From Bactericera cockerelli (taxonomy: Eukaryota > Arthropoda > Insecta > Hemiptera > Triozidae): a stretch of 64,000 bases of DNA. The notes under the pieces were generated by a model. It was not told the origin of the DNA and did not search any database. It worked only from the letters and a program-made list of their open reading frames with translations. The stretch spans positions 50,154,085 through 50,218,084 of the forward strand of contig CM044957.1 of the NCBI GenBank assembly GCA_024516035.1, written 5' to 3'. The translations under genes were made by a program, and so were the position numbers. Position 1 is the stretch's first letter. The number at the start of each line of letters is the position of its first letter. Shown here piece after piece: positions 1 to 11,515 of the stretch.

Positions 1-719
1 ATATCGGTATATCGCCGGGGCAGGCCGGCTTTGTTTGTCTTCATGGCAATAATAGAAATTGTAGGAGCATCTATGATCCATTGACGAATTCTTGGTAATT
101 TTCCATCATTTAGTTACACCTCCTACAGTAGCTCCTGAATCCTTTACCTACTGCAGATAGTTTACATAATGTCGTCACGGATTTTTTCTGCGAAACGAAT
201 CAATTATCATCATAATTAAGTTTAGTATCATTGTTTTTTCCATTTTTATGTAACGCCAATTCGAAATGTTAGTTTCATGTAACTGTGCTATTAAAAAATG
301 TAATATAGCCAGCGTCACGTCGATGGCACGTTTAATACACCAATTCTCATTCAGTCACTGAAGCTAAGCAATGCCACTAAAGTTTACTAAGTTAGGTTAC
401 GTTCGGCTAGGCTTGTGGTTTGTTATGTAAACAGAAAAGTGAGAAGTTGTACTAGATGTACATGAATATCAGAACATTAGCTAGACAGCTGTTCTGAGCT
501 TATTTAGTCCTAACCTTAGTCTAAAATAGAGGCCTAATCTTCTTGAAAAAGTCATGTCTCAACTTGCAGCAGGGACATGTTCTATCTTAAAAAGAACAGG
601 GCTCAACTTAATATTCTATTTACTACAGACTGACATCACTATGATGCTTGCCGTGAGACACAGTACTGACAAACTTTAACATTTTTAAACATTTATTTGT
701 TTTTGTTTCTAGGGATGAT
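1..719. other. No gene seen
   Basis: AT-rich intergenic sequence with no long ORF, repeat partner or RNA motif that I can support. Confidence 0.5.
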
Positions 720-839
720 TCAAGGTTTGTATGGATGGTTGTGGATGATTTGACTTGAACCTCGAATGGCTGCAATTGTGTTGTCTTTCACCATCGATTT
801 GGGAAGGTTGAAATTTTTTCTAAAACTTTCAAATGTGTT

Positions 840-1175
840 CTGACTTAAAAAGGACAGGGCTTCAACTTGAAAAGGACAAAGCTCAGCTTGGGGAAAAGGA
901 CAAGGCTCAACTCGAAAAGGACAAGGCTCAACTGAAGAAGAATCAACTTGAAAGGACAAGGCTCAATGAAAAGGACAAGGCTCATTGAAAGAGGACAAGG
1001 CTCAACTTGAAAAGGACAAGGCTCAAAATGAAAGACAAGGCTCAACTTGAAAAGGAACAAGGCTCCCAAAGACAATCAATGAAAAGGACAAGGTCAACTT
1101 TGCATCAACTTGGAAAAGGAACAAGGCTCAAAATGAAAAGGACAAGGCTCAACTTGAAGGCAGGTATCCCAAGGT
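840..1175. repeat. Minisatellite, about 21-bp unit AAAAGGACAAGGCTCAACTTG
   Basis: About 12-15 degenerate copies with insertions. It explains the repetitive open frames on both strands here, so I call no gene. The array ends before a unique stretch near 1180. Confidence 0.95.
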
Positions 1176-1447
1176 ACAAGAGCAGGCCCGTCAGAGCAAC
1201 AATTTGCCAGCATTGTCCCCCGCTTTTGTTACATAAGGAGAAGGAAAACAAGCCATGAATACAGACGGAGACGAGAACAAAAGACAGAACGTATAATGAC
1301 GTCACCTCAAACCAAGCGCTTCCCTGTACTTCCCACTCAAAGCTTGGATCATTAAAGGGGCTTATATTAAAAAAATATAAAGTGTGTGTGCGTCCGAGGC
1401 ATTCTCTATCGCTTGCTCTCTAATTGTGTTTTTATTTTTTCATTATT

Positions 1448-1627
1448 TCTTTCTTTCCTTATCTTATAATAAGGAAAGTATTGTATTCGTCGAAAATTTG
1501 AACTACCCAGTTTTTTACCTTTATGCGCGAATCATAGCCTCAGGATACCACAAAGCTGTTTTCGGCCATTGGACGTCGTCGGTCCGTAAACACGATATCT
1601 CGGTAACAGAAAGAGGCGGAAAGAGCT
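1448..1627 (+). repeat. Family H repeat with AAGGAAAG hairpin end
   Basis: CTTTCCTTATCTTATAATAAGGAAAG hairpin, GTATTGTATTCGTC, GAACTACCCAGTTTTT, GAATCATAGCCTCAGGATACC and GGCCATTGG, shared with 21470-21722. The 81-codon ORF here is not a gene. Confidence 0.7.
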
Positions 1628-2330
1628 AGTTTTTTACTTTCTATTACCTGTAAAGTACAGAAAGTATTTTTTTTTATCAACTTGAGGCTTGATTTTCAAG
1701 ACAAAGTCGAAGTTGCTCGTATATTATTATACTTACTCTCTATAGAGAGAAAACTAGAAACGTGAAATTTTAATTAATTTCTTTTTTTCAACTCAAAATA
1801 ATAAAGATTTTTATTTCTTCATCTCTTGCATATACATTTTTATGTTCCCATGAAGTACTAGGTGTACTATTTGGGAAGCCAAATGACCGAAAAATGGCTC
1901 ATCATTATCATAAAAGCTGCATTTTTTTTCTTAAAACTATAGAACTATAATCAATATGGAAAACCCCAGTGAAGTTTCTCATTAGTTTTCTTTTTCAAAG
2001 GACTTAATGTTTTTCTTAACCATAAATATATTAATTTTATTTGATAGTTCACATATGCGTCCTTGTCTTTTATGAGTGAGTATTAGAGAGCATATGATAT
2101 TTTAATGAAATTGAATTTAAAATGTGACATAACTGAGGTTGGCCACATGCAGAATGAGAAAGCAAGAAAGCTGAGGGTTCGCTTTTTTGTCTTTGATATA
2201 GGATAGCCCCTGTCCTCTAACAATGGCTTTTTTCTCTTCGCATTTTATTTATGTAAATGCTCGTTATGTGCTTACCTTCATGCGACTCAGGAGCTTCAGC
2301 GGGGTAGGGACTCTGATTTAGACATATATA
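1628..2330. other. No gene seen, AT-rich
   Basis: Begins with a hairpin-like TTACTTTCTATTACCTG..CAGAAAGTA block related to 12484-12515. The rest is unique AT-rich sequence. Confidence 0.5.
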
Positions 2331-2472
2331 CTTAGGTCTTTAGCTGAAATAAAAGTCCGACTCTCGTTATATTTAATGTCTCAAAATGATTTTTGATGGA
2401 ATGGGTGAAGTTGATGAAGGTATAGCAGGTACGTCTCCCAGAGATAGGAGGGTAAAACCCCCGTCCCGAGTA

Positions 2473-2617
2473 AGTTATCATATTTGTGTTAAACACTTTC
2501 GTGATATCAAAACTACTCAAACTCGTTTTACTAAATCTACGCTGAAACCGGGACTGGAACCACGGACCTCCAAGTTACAAGTCCGCCGCCTTATCGATCA
2601 AGCTACTGAGGTCGGTA
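2473..2617 (-). repeat. Family A tRNA-derived SINE
   Basis: Family A on its own strand reads CCGACCTCAGTAGCTTGATC (A-box-like), GTGGTTCAAGTCCCGGTTTC (B-box), then a tail with TTTAGTAAAGCGAGTTTGAG and GATATCACGAAAGTG, ending ACAAATATGATAACT. This copy is full length. Confidence 0.85.
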
Positions 2618-2654
2618 CCGCGCCGAGTGACTTATATCAGGAAGTTGAAACAAA

Positions 2655-2858
2655 TAATAGTCCCCCGGAACCGTTTTCGCATTACTTCATGGCACTCTAC
2701 TTTGGGAAACGAAAAACTCGGTCAACATTTTCCGCTACGGCCGGGATTCGAACCCGCAACCACCGGGTCAGTAACCAATGCTCAGAGGTTAAAGGCACGC
2801 TGGTCGGCAGCTTAGACATGGGATTTGGGTGTCCATTGCACCACCGTCCTGTGCTTGT
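2655..2858 (-). repeat. Family F tRNA-like SINE
   Basis: On the minus strand: CTCTGAGCATTGGTTACTGA, GCGGGTTCGAATCCCGGCCG (B-box), GAAAATGTTGACCGAGTTTT and a tail ending in GTAATGCGAAAACGG. It creates the chance ORF 2386-2886. Confidence 0.78.
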
Positions 2859-2995
2859 CTCACGACCACGGAAATATTTTTATTAGTTCGAGTGGAAGGG
2901 AAGGACCTAATGAGTACATTTCTTCATATTTTGGCCTGCTTCATACTGTCAGGAACTAGACGATCAGGGCAAACTGCAAAATAATTAATTATTTT

Positions 2996-3180
2996 GGGTT
3001 GGGTGGAAGAGATTGCCATAGGCAATAACCCCGCCCTTTAGTTAGGGCATATGTATATATTTTGTTTATTTTTTTCTTCTGTTTATATTAATTTTGTCAA
3101 TCTTGTATTTTCATTTTTACCATTATTTTTTTGTACATTTATGTTCTTCTTAAATAAAGCGTTTCATAATAATAATAATT
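2996..3180 (+). repeat. Family I, LINE 3'-end-like repeat
   Basis: GGGTGGAAGAGATTGCCATAGG, AATAACCCCGCCCTTTAG, a T-rich stretch, AATAAAG and an (ATA)n-type tail. Copies are at 30990-31240 and 33325-33505. This looks like the 3' UTR of a non-LTR retrotransposon, but no RT ORF is present. Confidence 0.65.
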
Positions 3181-3812
3181 TAATCTACAATAACTAGGTA
3201 CATAGCAAGCATTTCTTAAGATTCGAAGTGTGCTTATATGTTTGTACTGTTGCTGATAACTCTGCGATAACTAATAATGTTTTACAGATTTCAGGCTGTA
3301 GCTATGTAAGGAGATCTGAAGTTGACAGAAATATCAATAATAATATGTGACTATGTAAATAATAAATTTCACACAAAATAAACAAACGCATAGTGGAACG
3401 AGGTTTGAATAATAATACGGAAATATTTTATTTCCTTTATATATTTTCACCACCGAAGAAAAAAACTTCCTTCTTCTTTGCTTTTATAAAAGTTGACAAA
3501 TTGACAAAGATGTCAATAATTTTTCTATTTCTAAATATATCATTATATTGTTTGCTTTGATAGTACATATTTCAAAAGTAGTACGTAGGTTTATTGAAAT
3601 CCTTTTCATCAATAAGTTATCCTCAATTTGTGAAGCTCCCGGATGTAAAACTCATTTGGATCACAACCAATATGACCCTAATTCACACTATTTACTGTCG
3701 TCTATTTATAAGAACCGCTAGTAGGCTGGAAGCAATCAATACAGGACCTTTGTGTGGACAGGCAACGTATCTCAGAATCTTTGTTGACAGAATGGTTGTT
3801 GCAATATAGCAT

Positions 3813-4343
3813 CAGGCGCGGCCGGTGGGAATTTTTTTGGGAGGTGCTGCCACATAAACCGGACTAAAATGGGATTTAGTCCGGTTGATGTGGCTTATAA
3901 TTACAAAATGTAATTTTTAATAACAAAACCATTGTAATTAAAAATTAATATTGATCTTTATTTTATTTTTTGTACATACTTCTAAGTTTTATTTATTTTT
4001 TTGTTGATGATTGTCTTGTAAAAAAATAAAGTGTAAATAAATAAATAAATAGCTCTATTAGTTTCGAACAATTATAAGTTTATTTACCAAGTTTTATTTA
4101 TTTTTTTGTTGATGATTGTCTTGTAAAAAAATAAAGTGTAAATAAATAAATAAATAGCTCTATTAGTTTCGAACAATTATAAGTTTATTTACCATACCCA
4201 TTATTATGATTATAAAATAATAATTCTAGAAATGTGTAATGATTTTCTCTGTGTACGAGCTAGGACTTGAAAAAATACTCTTTTTTTTCGTTTTCGTTTG
4301 AGGGTGCTGTAGTTCCGCAGCTCCTTAGCACCGGCCGCGCCTG
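3813..4343. mobile_element. hAT-like non-autonomous element, 531 bp
   Basis: Perfect 15-bp TIRs CAGGCGCGGCCGGTG. No ORF is present. Flanking octamers TATAGCAT and GTACGCAT share only their last four bases, so an 8-bp target duplication is unproven or decayed. It contains an internal 105-bp direct duplication. Confidence 0.75.
3984..4193. repeat. Two near-identical 105-bp tandem copies
   Basis: Copies at 3984-4088 and 4089-4193, each from AAGTTTTATTTATTTTTTTG to GTTTATTTACC. They look nearly identical, so the duplication inside the host MITE is recent, or an assembly artefact. Confidence 0.9.
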
Positions 4344-4825
4344 GTACGCATGAAGCATTGGCAGGAATTTCAGAAACCTTTTGTCACGCTGTGGGCCTCA
4401 AGTCAAATATTATGATTGGTAATCCGCAGTAAATGACATTCGATTGTGTCGGACAAAGGCTCAACGTTCCATAGGTCATTCTTCTGATTCCACACAATAG
4501 AGAGGAAATTGAAATGTCTGCGGAGAATGAATTCTGGATCCTGAGCTTCATCTGTGCAAAAGACGCTGTCAAGGCATCAGTTCTGACAGAAACAGCGAAA
4601 AGAAATAATCCTAGTTCAATTAAATCAACCCTATGAGGATTAGGAGGACTCATTATCCAGGAATTACGGTTTGAGGCCAAATCACAGGGGTTTTTTTAAT
4701 CAAGAGTGAAGTTTAAACTCGTTTTGTGTCCCTGTCAGATTTTCTCTTCAATAAGTACATTTAGATTTACAATATTTGAAAACATTTTTTTTATCTTCTA
4801 AATATGTATAAAATACATTTTTTGA

Positions 4826-4958
4826 GTTTAACGTTGCTTTCAACTACATGGTCACATATCAAGAAAGGGACTTTACCCTCCATTCGCTGGGAACTCTCAA
4901 ACCAGCTACTCTAATTATACTCACCCAGCCTGAGTGAGGCCATTCGAATTTGAATGGT
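4826..4958 (-). repeat. Family E repeat (SINE-like), partial
   Basis: Family E on its own strand reads CCAGCCTGGGTGAGGTTAATG, GGTAGCAGGTTTGTGAGTTT, GGAGGGTAACACC, ATGACCATGCAGTTGAAAGC and GACGTTAAA. Its middle resembles family D. It appears with or without a long head. Confidence 0.7.
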
Positions 4959-5004
4959 CACCCATCAAAGTCCTAGTCTAACCTAACCTAAGACTAACCT
5001 AACT

Positions 5005-5152
5005 ATTGCCTGGTTTATACTCCTCGACTAGGACTTATGAGTCCCATAATTTCAGCAGTAAGCCTGGGACGTTTGTGGTCAAAATCTCAAATGGGAGGAT
5101 ATAACTCTTCATATCCCAGCTGGATTTCGAACCGCTCTGACCACTAGCCCTT
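5005..5152 (-). repeat. Family B tRNA-derived SINE, diverged
   Basis: Family B on its own strand reads TGTCCCGGTAGCTCAGTGG, GTCGTGGGTTCGAAACCC (B-box), GACATGACAAGTTATCCTCC, TTGGGCTTACTGCTGGAATA, TAGTCCTAATCGGGCAGTAT, then ATT repeats. This copy is worn but keeps all blocks. Confidence 0.65.
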
Positions 5153-5286
5153 CTTCTAACATGAGTTGCTGATCCAAGTGGTTCAAATCCTATCTCATGA
5201 ACTTTTCATCCTATAGTTGAGGATTTGACCACATAATAATAGCACCAAAATAACTGATTACATTTTTAGAGTCTTTAGTTCTACTC

Positions 5287-5438
5287 TCGGACCGTTGGCG
5301 CTTACTCACGAGGTATGAGTGAGTGTACCCCGAACATCCAAGTACAGAGCAGAAAAATTCCTGCCCCGCTGGGCATCAAACCCAGGTCACCGTGCGTGCA
5401 ATGCCTAGCGCGCGAACTCACTCTGCCACGGTGACACT
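5287..5438 (-). repeat. Family G tRNA-like SINE head
   Basis: The forward strand shows CACGAGGTATGAGTGAGTG, CCGAACATCCAAGTACAGAG, AACCCAGGTCACCGTGCGTG (B-box region) and TGCCACGGTGAC. Confidence 0.78.
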
Positions 5439-5459
5439 CCAAGTTTATACTAAAGAAAT

Positions 5460-6340
5460 TATTCTAGTAAGGACGAGAAAAAACTCTTATTAATATCGGA
5501 ATAGCGTCTCAAATTTCTCCTAAAAATACAAATAATCAATTCAAAGAAATAATGTCGCGAGGGAGAGGGTGCGAAATATTTCTGAAATGTGTTAATGACA
5601 GATAAACAGGGAGGTTTTCCTTCAGCCCAGGGCTGTAAATAATAAGTCCCCTTGGCTGTCATCTTGTGTTCTCCAGTACTTACTTTCAGAGTCCGGAAAA
5701 ACCAGCGTGTCAAATATTTCTCCAATATTTACATGTTTTAATGGTGATATTATTTGCGACCATGAGGACTTGGTGGGTGCTGGATTCTTCAAGATCTGGG
5801 CATACCAGGAGGTGGGGCAAGTCTTGGAGTTTAGGAGACACTTATTTTTCATTTTCGGAAATAATAGAAAACGACTTCCGATAACATTACTTTCGATAAA
5901 TTTCTAATTTTTGAAATCGGAAACAAAAAAAATATTTTATTTTTTTTAAAACCAAAACTAACACATTACTTCCAATTTCTATTATTAGAAATTTTGTACT
6001 ATTATTAAAAAATATTATACCTATGTATAATAAAAAAATGTTGTATGTATATTAAAAAATAACATCTGTCATTTTTCCACATTTCTGCTCTGATTTAGAA
6101 TACCTATTACAGTCCCACATCCATGGTCATCATGGCAATCCAGGTTCTGTTGGCTATTTTCGGCCCGACTCTGGCTGGGTGAGGTTGATTTGAATAGCTG
6201 TCTTTTTTGCACATCAGTAAATGGTTGTTAAAACACCCCATCGAGATGATATATGACTATACAGAACATAGTACATAGCGACGCGACCTTAAAAACCAAA
6301 TAAACAAAACAATTTCCTACATTAAAAAAAAGGTAATTGT
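5460..6340. other. No gene seen; small SINE scrap
   Basis: Overlapping short ORFs on both strands with no recognisable motif. A family D scrap (CTGGCTGGGTGAGGTTGATT) lies near 6170-6195. Confidence 0.5.
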
Positions 6341-6509
6341 GCCCCGGAACCGCCTTCGCACTACTTCAGGACACTTTACCTTTGTACATCCATGCCATTC
6401 CGGAAACTGAAAAACTCGGTCAGAATTTTCCGCTCCGGCCGGAATTCGAACGCGCAACCGAGTCCAGGTCATCAAGCAATGCTCTTAACCACTAAGCCAC
6501 GGAGGATTG
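6341..6509 (-). repeat. Family F SINE
   Basis: Full: the forward strand shows GCCCCGGAACCGCCTTCGCA, CATGCCATTCCGGAAACTG, GCTCCGGCCGGAATTCGAAC and ACCACTAAGCCACGG. Confidence 0.82.
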
Positions 6510-6580
6510 ATGAAATTTTCCTATAAGATGAAATTTTGCACGGTTTCATTTTATGCAGTGAGTATTCAAGTCTATGCCAG

Positions 6581-6812
6581 CCTTCGTGGAGTAACGGTTG
6601 TGACTACTGCCCGTAGTCCAGAGATCCTCAGTTCGATCGCCGGTCGGAGCAGACTTTTCACATAGAAAATTCTGTTCCCTCCGTACATGTAAGGCTGGAA
6701 TTTCCGGCCCTACCCAGGCTGGGTGAGGTTAATGTGGGTAGCTGCTACGATTCCCATTGAATGGAGGGTAAAACCACCGTCCAAATCCAGGACGTTAAAT
6801 CAAACAGAATCG
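6581..6812 (+). repeat. Family D tRNA-derived SINE
   Basis: Family D reads GTGGCATAACGGTTGTGACT, CAGAGATCCTGAGTTCGATTCC (B-box), GGAGCAGACTTTTC, TTCCCTCCGTACA, CAGGCTGGGTGAGGTTAATG, GGAGGGTAAAACC, AGGACGTTAAAACCAAATAG. Full length apart from the far tail. Confidence 0.85.
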
Positions 6813-6862
6813 TTGGCGTTAGGAAGGGCATCCAGCCGTAAAAAATGTGTTTTTCAACTTTA

Positions 6863-7117
6863 TCTCTATATATAAATGTCAAAGACACTCACTGACCACT
6901 GACCACTGACCACTGACCACTGACTGATCATCGCTCTACAGCCCAAACCGTAAGTCCTAGGAAGCTGAAATTTGGTAGGTAGCTTTGTCTTATAGTCTAG
7001 ATGTGCAATAAGACGGGATTTTTCGAAACTCCCACTACAACACCTGCCATTGACGAAAAAGGATTTTTTGCTTTCACGGCCATGCCTCGGCCCGCAAAGC
7101 GGGCGACAGCCCGCTAG
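6863..7117 (+). mobile_element. Helitron-like non-autonomous element, about 255 bp
   Basis: Starts A|TCTCTATATATAAATGTC and ends with hairpin GCGGGC-GACA-GCCCGC running into CTAG|T (hairpin 7099-7114). These fit Helitron rules (5' TC, 3' hairpin plus CTRR, insertion between A and T). It contains a short CACTGACCACTGACC tandem and no ORF. Confidence 0.55.
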
Positions 7118-7689
7118 TAGTTATATATACACCACTATATTTATATATATTTGTTGAACAATATTCCAACAAATTTAAGAAATATTCCAAATGAAAATAA
7201 AATGAAGCAAGAATTAAAACAATACCTTATTAATACAAATAATGAAATATAATTGGCAAAAATAGAAATAAAAAATAAGAAGAAACAATGAAAATAAAAT
7301 AAAATAATTATAAAAAAGAACTGATGTGATGGAAAATTACTTACATCTCCCGAAAAGTACAACAGTACTTCATGGAGATGTAATGGAATGCAAATGTATA
7401 TGAAAACAAATAAAGATTATTATTATATTACTAGAGTATTCATGTAATTCGAGCAACGTAGGTGGAAATCGAAGGAGCAGCCCCCCCCCCCCCTGATGAG
7501 ATGACGAGCATGTTAATGACTCTGCCTGGTAAAGCTACTCAAGGTGTCAAGTTGGAATTTCAAATAATTATGCAGACAGATGAGTTTTTGTGAATGTTTG
7601 AAAAGTCGGGAAAAATATTTCCCGAAAGTGTAAACCAAGGAATAGGTTAGAACTCGTGTGTATAGCAGAGTGTGGAAGATTTGTCAAAC
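7118..7689. other. No gene seen
   Basis: AT-rich, with a C-run at about 7481-7494. Confidence 0.5.
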
Positions 7690-7878
7690 TGGGGTCCACT
7701 CATACCTCGTGAGGAAAAATGAGTAGTTACTTGTATGAGCAACGACCAGTGGCGGCATTACCAGAGTGAAAAGAAATTAATGTAATAGAATAATTCGAAA
7801 AGTAAAGGAGGCTCTTAGTAATGCTGCGCTACCCACAAAAATTGTGAAGAGGCCTTGTGCTTCACCACAAAATAAAAC
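7690..7878 (+). repeat. Family G SINE tail
   Basis: From GGGGTCCACTCATACCTCG to GGCCTTGTGCTTCACCACAA. Nearly identical to the inverse of 53876-54055. Confidence 0.85.
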
Positions 7879-7984
7879 TATACACAATACAAGATTTGTC
7901 AAAATGTAATTTAAAACCTGAGAGTTAGTGTCGCTGGAGAGTTGAATGCACTGGTTATCGTTGGATCAACAAAGTTAAGCAACG

Positions 7985-8133
7985 TCAAGCGAGATGAATT
8001 CTTCGATTTCTTCAATCCGAACCAACCCAGCCTGGGTGAGGTTAATGTGGGTAGCAGGTTTGTGAGTTTCCTGCGAATGGAGTGTAACAGCCCCGTCGTG
8101 ATATGATCAGTTGAAAGCGACGTTAAAAACAAT
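7985..8133 (+). repeat. Family E repeat
   Basis: Complete tail from CAACCCAGCCTGGGTGAGG to GAAAGCGACGTTAAAA. Confidence 0.78.
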
Positions 8134-8260
8134 TCAATTAAACCTAAGATAGGTAGGAACTTGTATCTCTTATCTTCACATTGAAAGTGCGTCCGTCTCT
8201 CACGCTAAATCTAACTTTCTATGAAATTCTCTATTTTTTCAATTATTATAGGTACCTATT

Positions 8261-8374
8261 TATGTTAATCACAACTACTCAGACTCGCTTTACTAAATCT
8301 ACGCTGAAACCGGGACTTGAAACACCGACCTCCAGGTGACAAGTCCGCAGCCTTATCGATCAAGCTCCCGAGGC
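8261..8374 (-). repeat. Family A SINE, tail-shortened
   Basis: tRNA-like head complete; the GATATCACGAAAG part of the tail is missing. Confidence 0.8.
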
Positions 8375-9217
8375 GAAAATAGATTATGTTTTGTAAAAGC
8401 GCGATACATCAAAACGGGACAAAAAAATAGGATAAAGAAGACTCAAAACACTCAAAAATTACAAACATAACCTTCCAAGGTAAGCGCACAGACATTAGAA
8501 AGCAATATTCACAATTCCCTCGGATATAAAATTTCCCTTATTTTTCCCTCCAACAATCTTTTACACTTTTCCGCAAAAGTTACTAAAACCGCATAATAAT
8601 ACTTACCTACTTCATCATAAACTCCTTTACTTTTTCCTTCATAAATTAAACAGCTCTCAAGTGTCACTTCCACCTCCGCTCACGTCTGCTCCTTTATCCC
8701 CCTCCCTTCTTTCCACTCTTCAAAAGTATGAATGATATAATATTTTGGGTCGTATTTTTTTGTTACTTCCGAACTGTTCTGGGCTTAATAGCTGTTCTGG
8801 GTGTAATAACTTTACTTATAAAGCTGTACCCTTATAAGGTTTACTATTATTATGATAATCTGAAGATCATACCTCACTTGTGAATAACTCGTGAGGAAAA
8901 AGTAGAATAAGTAATTGTTTGTAGAAGAAAAGTAAAATGGTAGAATAGATACGTTTTTCATCAAAAGCATGGGTTGATGAAGAATGCTATCAAGTTAGAA
9001 TAAATTATTGTAAAACATTGAACAACATTCGATATCATGACTATGAAATTGCAAATTATAAAATTTTGTAAAATATAAGGAAAAATCAGGTGCATGAAGA
9101 TAGCAACCGACATGAGAGCTAGAATTATGTACTACATACTAACTTACCATAATTATGTAGTTACTTTCAGGAACAACAAAGGAAGAGTGTGGCGGCTAAT
9201 AACGTAAAAAAAATTTA
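8375..9217. other. No gene seen
   Basis: AT-rich. A family G-like scrap (ATACCTCACTTG..CTCGTGAGGAAAAA) lies at about 8870-8905. Confidence 0.5.
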
Positions 9218-9343
9218 GGGCGGAATTAATAGACGTTTTTGTAATACCTCTGTGGAGCTATATTTTGCGTACTGTCTTTGATGGGGAAAACCGTTGCTAA
9301 GTCATGACTTAGTCCTCGATTTTGTCTATTAATTTCTGTCTTA
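9218..9343. mobile_element. Short MITE, GGGCGGAATTAATAGAC ends
   Basis: GGGCGGAATTAATAGAC at the left, GTCTATTAATTTCTGTC at the right, inverted with mismatches. A related copy lies at 14268-14388. Confidence 0.5.
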
Positions 9344-9767
9344 GAAAAGTAAAGGAGACTCTTAGTAGTCTTAGTAATATTACACTTACACTCAGTGAAA
9401 ACCTGGCTTCAGTCATAAATTCACGAATGATGTAAAGAAAAAGAGAGAAGGTTATTTGTCCCCATACTATGGGACATTATATTTCTTCTACTGGTTTTTT
9501 ATGCTGGATTTTACATCGAAAAAGCTCGTGTCTTTTTCTTTGTATTTTTTTTATTGAAAACTCCAACGTCTTCGACGATTTTTTGGTGTTTCTTTGGTGG
9601 ACAATTTTTTTTGGAAAGGTACAAAAAAGTCTTTGTGCAGTTCTGAAGGCGAAGCCGAAAAACCGGATTGCAGATCCGGCGGGAAATATCGTCAGTGATC
9701 TAGCATTAACGGGTGTATACTTTTGTTTGGTCCACCCGTATTGGCTGGTAGTCAAGTGGTTATTCTC

Positions 9768-9980
9768 GTGCACTGGTAGTCAAGTGGTTAAGGCGCTACT
9801 CTAGTAATCCAGGTAGCGTAGGGATCCGTTGGTTCGAATCCCACCCAGTGCATGAATTTTTCCTCATCAATTCGAGTTTGTGACCACATAAAATAAGACT
9901 CTGAGGGTTAGGTGGTACAAAATGCTTTGAGCATTAACCTCGCCTGGTGGTTACCTTCCACTAACGAGTATTATTATTAT
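9768..9980 (+). repeat. Family C tRNA-derived SINE
   Basis: Family C reads GTGCACTGGTAGTCAAGTGG, GGTAGCGTAGGGATCCGTTG, GTTCGAATCCCACCCAGTGC (B-box), TTTGTGACCACATAA, GAGGGTTAGGTGGTA, TGAGCATTAACCTCGCCTGG, GGTTACCTTCCACTAA, ending in ATT repeats. A partial head duplicate precedes at 9744-9765. Confidence 0.87.
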
Positions 9981-10324
9981 TATTCTCAGTTCCATGAGTT
10001 TTAAATTCCGTCTTAGACTGCGGTAAAAGATCTATCGAACCTTGAGTACTCTCTGGTTTCGATTAGCATGATATTGCAGCGACCAAGTTTATGATTCTGA
10101 AATTACCTACCTACATGGAACTAATAATGAATAAAAATTGATTAAAATTGGTCGCTTTGTCACCATGTAGGTAATAATGAAGCGGGTTTACGAGCTTGGA
10201 CAAACCAGTTGCGCCCAGTATGGGTTAGACTCTCATTATGTTGGCTGGCCAATGTCCATGCAAGGAGTTGGTACTGAGCAGTGAGAATGGATTTTTTTCT
10301 GATTCATTTGGATTCAAATACAGT

Positions 10325-10690
10325 CGGACCAGCATATAAGAGAAACCTGGATATAAGAGAACAATTTCCAGGTTCAATTTGCCTCACTATAAGGTAACCT
10401 CTTTATGAGAGAAACCTGGATATAAGAGAAGGTCCAATTCCAGAAGGTCCAAAAGCTCTTATATCCAGGTTTATAAGAGAAACCTGGATATAAGAGAACA
10501 ATTCCCAGGTCCAATTTACCTCTCTCTAATCTAACCTATTTATAAGAGAAACCTGGATATAAAAGAACAATTTCCAGGTCCAATTTGCCTCTCCTTTAGA
10601 TAACCTCTTTATTAGAGAAACCTGGATATCCAGGTCCAATTTGCCTCTCCGTAGTCTAACCTCTTTATAAGAGAAACCTGGATATTGAGG
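10325..10690. repeat. Minisatellite, about 68-bp unit, 5-6 copies
   Basis: The unit carries AAGAGAAACCTGGATATAAG, ACAATTTCCAGGTCCAATTT and TAACCTCTTTAT. A single related unit lies at 46852-46930. Confidence 0.9.
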
Positions 10691-10724
10691 CACAGCAAAT
10701 TACCATCAATAGACTTTTTTTTCG

Positions 10725-10932
10725 CTTTTAACGTCGCTTTCAACTGCATGGTCATACCAGGACGGGGATGTTACCCTCCAATCGCAGGAAGCTCACAAAC
10801 CAGCTACCCACATTAACCTCACTCAGCCTGGGTTCGGCTGGAATGCCCGGCATCACGAAGACGTTCCTTAACTTCGGTGATCCTACGAGAACCGGTGCAT
10901 TCACCGCGCCATCGACGCGACGCTGGCATTTT
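10725..10932 (-). repeat. Family E repeat, with long head
   Basis: Includes the head with GAATGCACCGGTTCTCGTAG, then the full tail. Confidence 0.82.
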
Positions 10933-11340
10933 TGAATTTAATTATTTCGTCACATTAAACTTTGGTCTCACCGGCCGAGCAGATTGGTCAATCCTCGCAG
11001 CAACTCTCGGGCATATAAATTAAGAGGACTTACGTCACGTGACAGGACAGGAGCAGGGGGGGGGGGCTGTCCGTAATCCTGAGAGCGCGAGAGTCCAGCT
11101 TCAATTAGGCAAATGAGTCCAAGAGTTCTCTACATCCCCCCCCCCCCCCACTCCGGTGTAAAAGTGGATAATTTCATTTTGTCTGCCTTTGTAACGTTGC
11201 CTGTGTTGGGAGGCCGAACAATTGACGCGACGGGCGAAAAGAACTTTTTTTTTCGTCGAAAACTTTGAACCACCAATGTTAATATTAAACCATAATTATG
11301 ATAAGTTCAGGTGGTCAGGGTGCTGGACTTTTAATGTGAT

Positions 11341-11486
11341 AATTATCATATTTGTGTTAATCATTTTCGTGATATCATCACAACTACACAAACTCGCTTT
11401 ACCAATTCTACGCTGAAACCGGACTTGAACCACCGACCTCCAGGTTACAAATCCGCCGCCTTATCCATCAAGCTTCTGAGGTCGGT
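11341..11486 (-). repeat. Family A SINE, full length
   Basis: Head and tail complete with minor substitutions. A family C tail follows directly. Confidence 0.85.
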
Positions 11487-11515
11487 GGACTTTTAATGTG
11501 AACAACATAGTGCGC

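Noticed and set aside
720..1305. Repetitive ORFs on both strands (PCPFQVE-like and KRTRLK-like)
   Set aside because: They follow the 21-bp minisatellite in several frames. No start context or domain.
2386..2886. 166-residue plus-strand ORF with TRFTKSTLKPGLEPRTSK-like text
   Set aside because: It is a translation through family A and family F SINEs read antisense. The same peptide recurs at other SINE copies.
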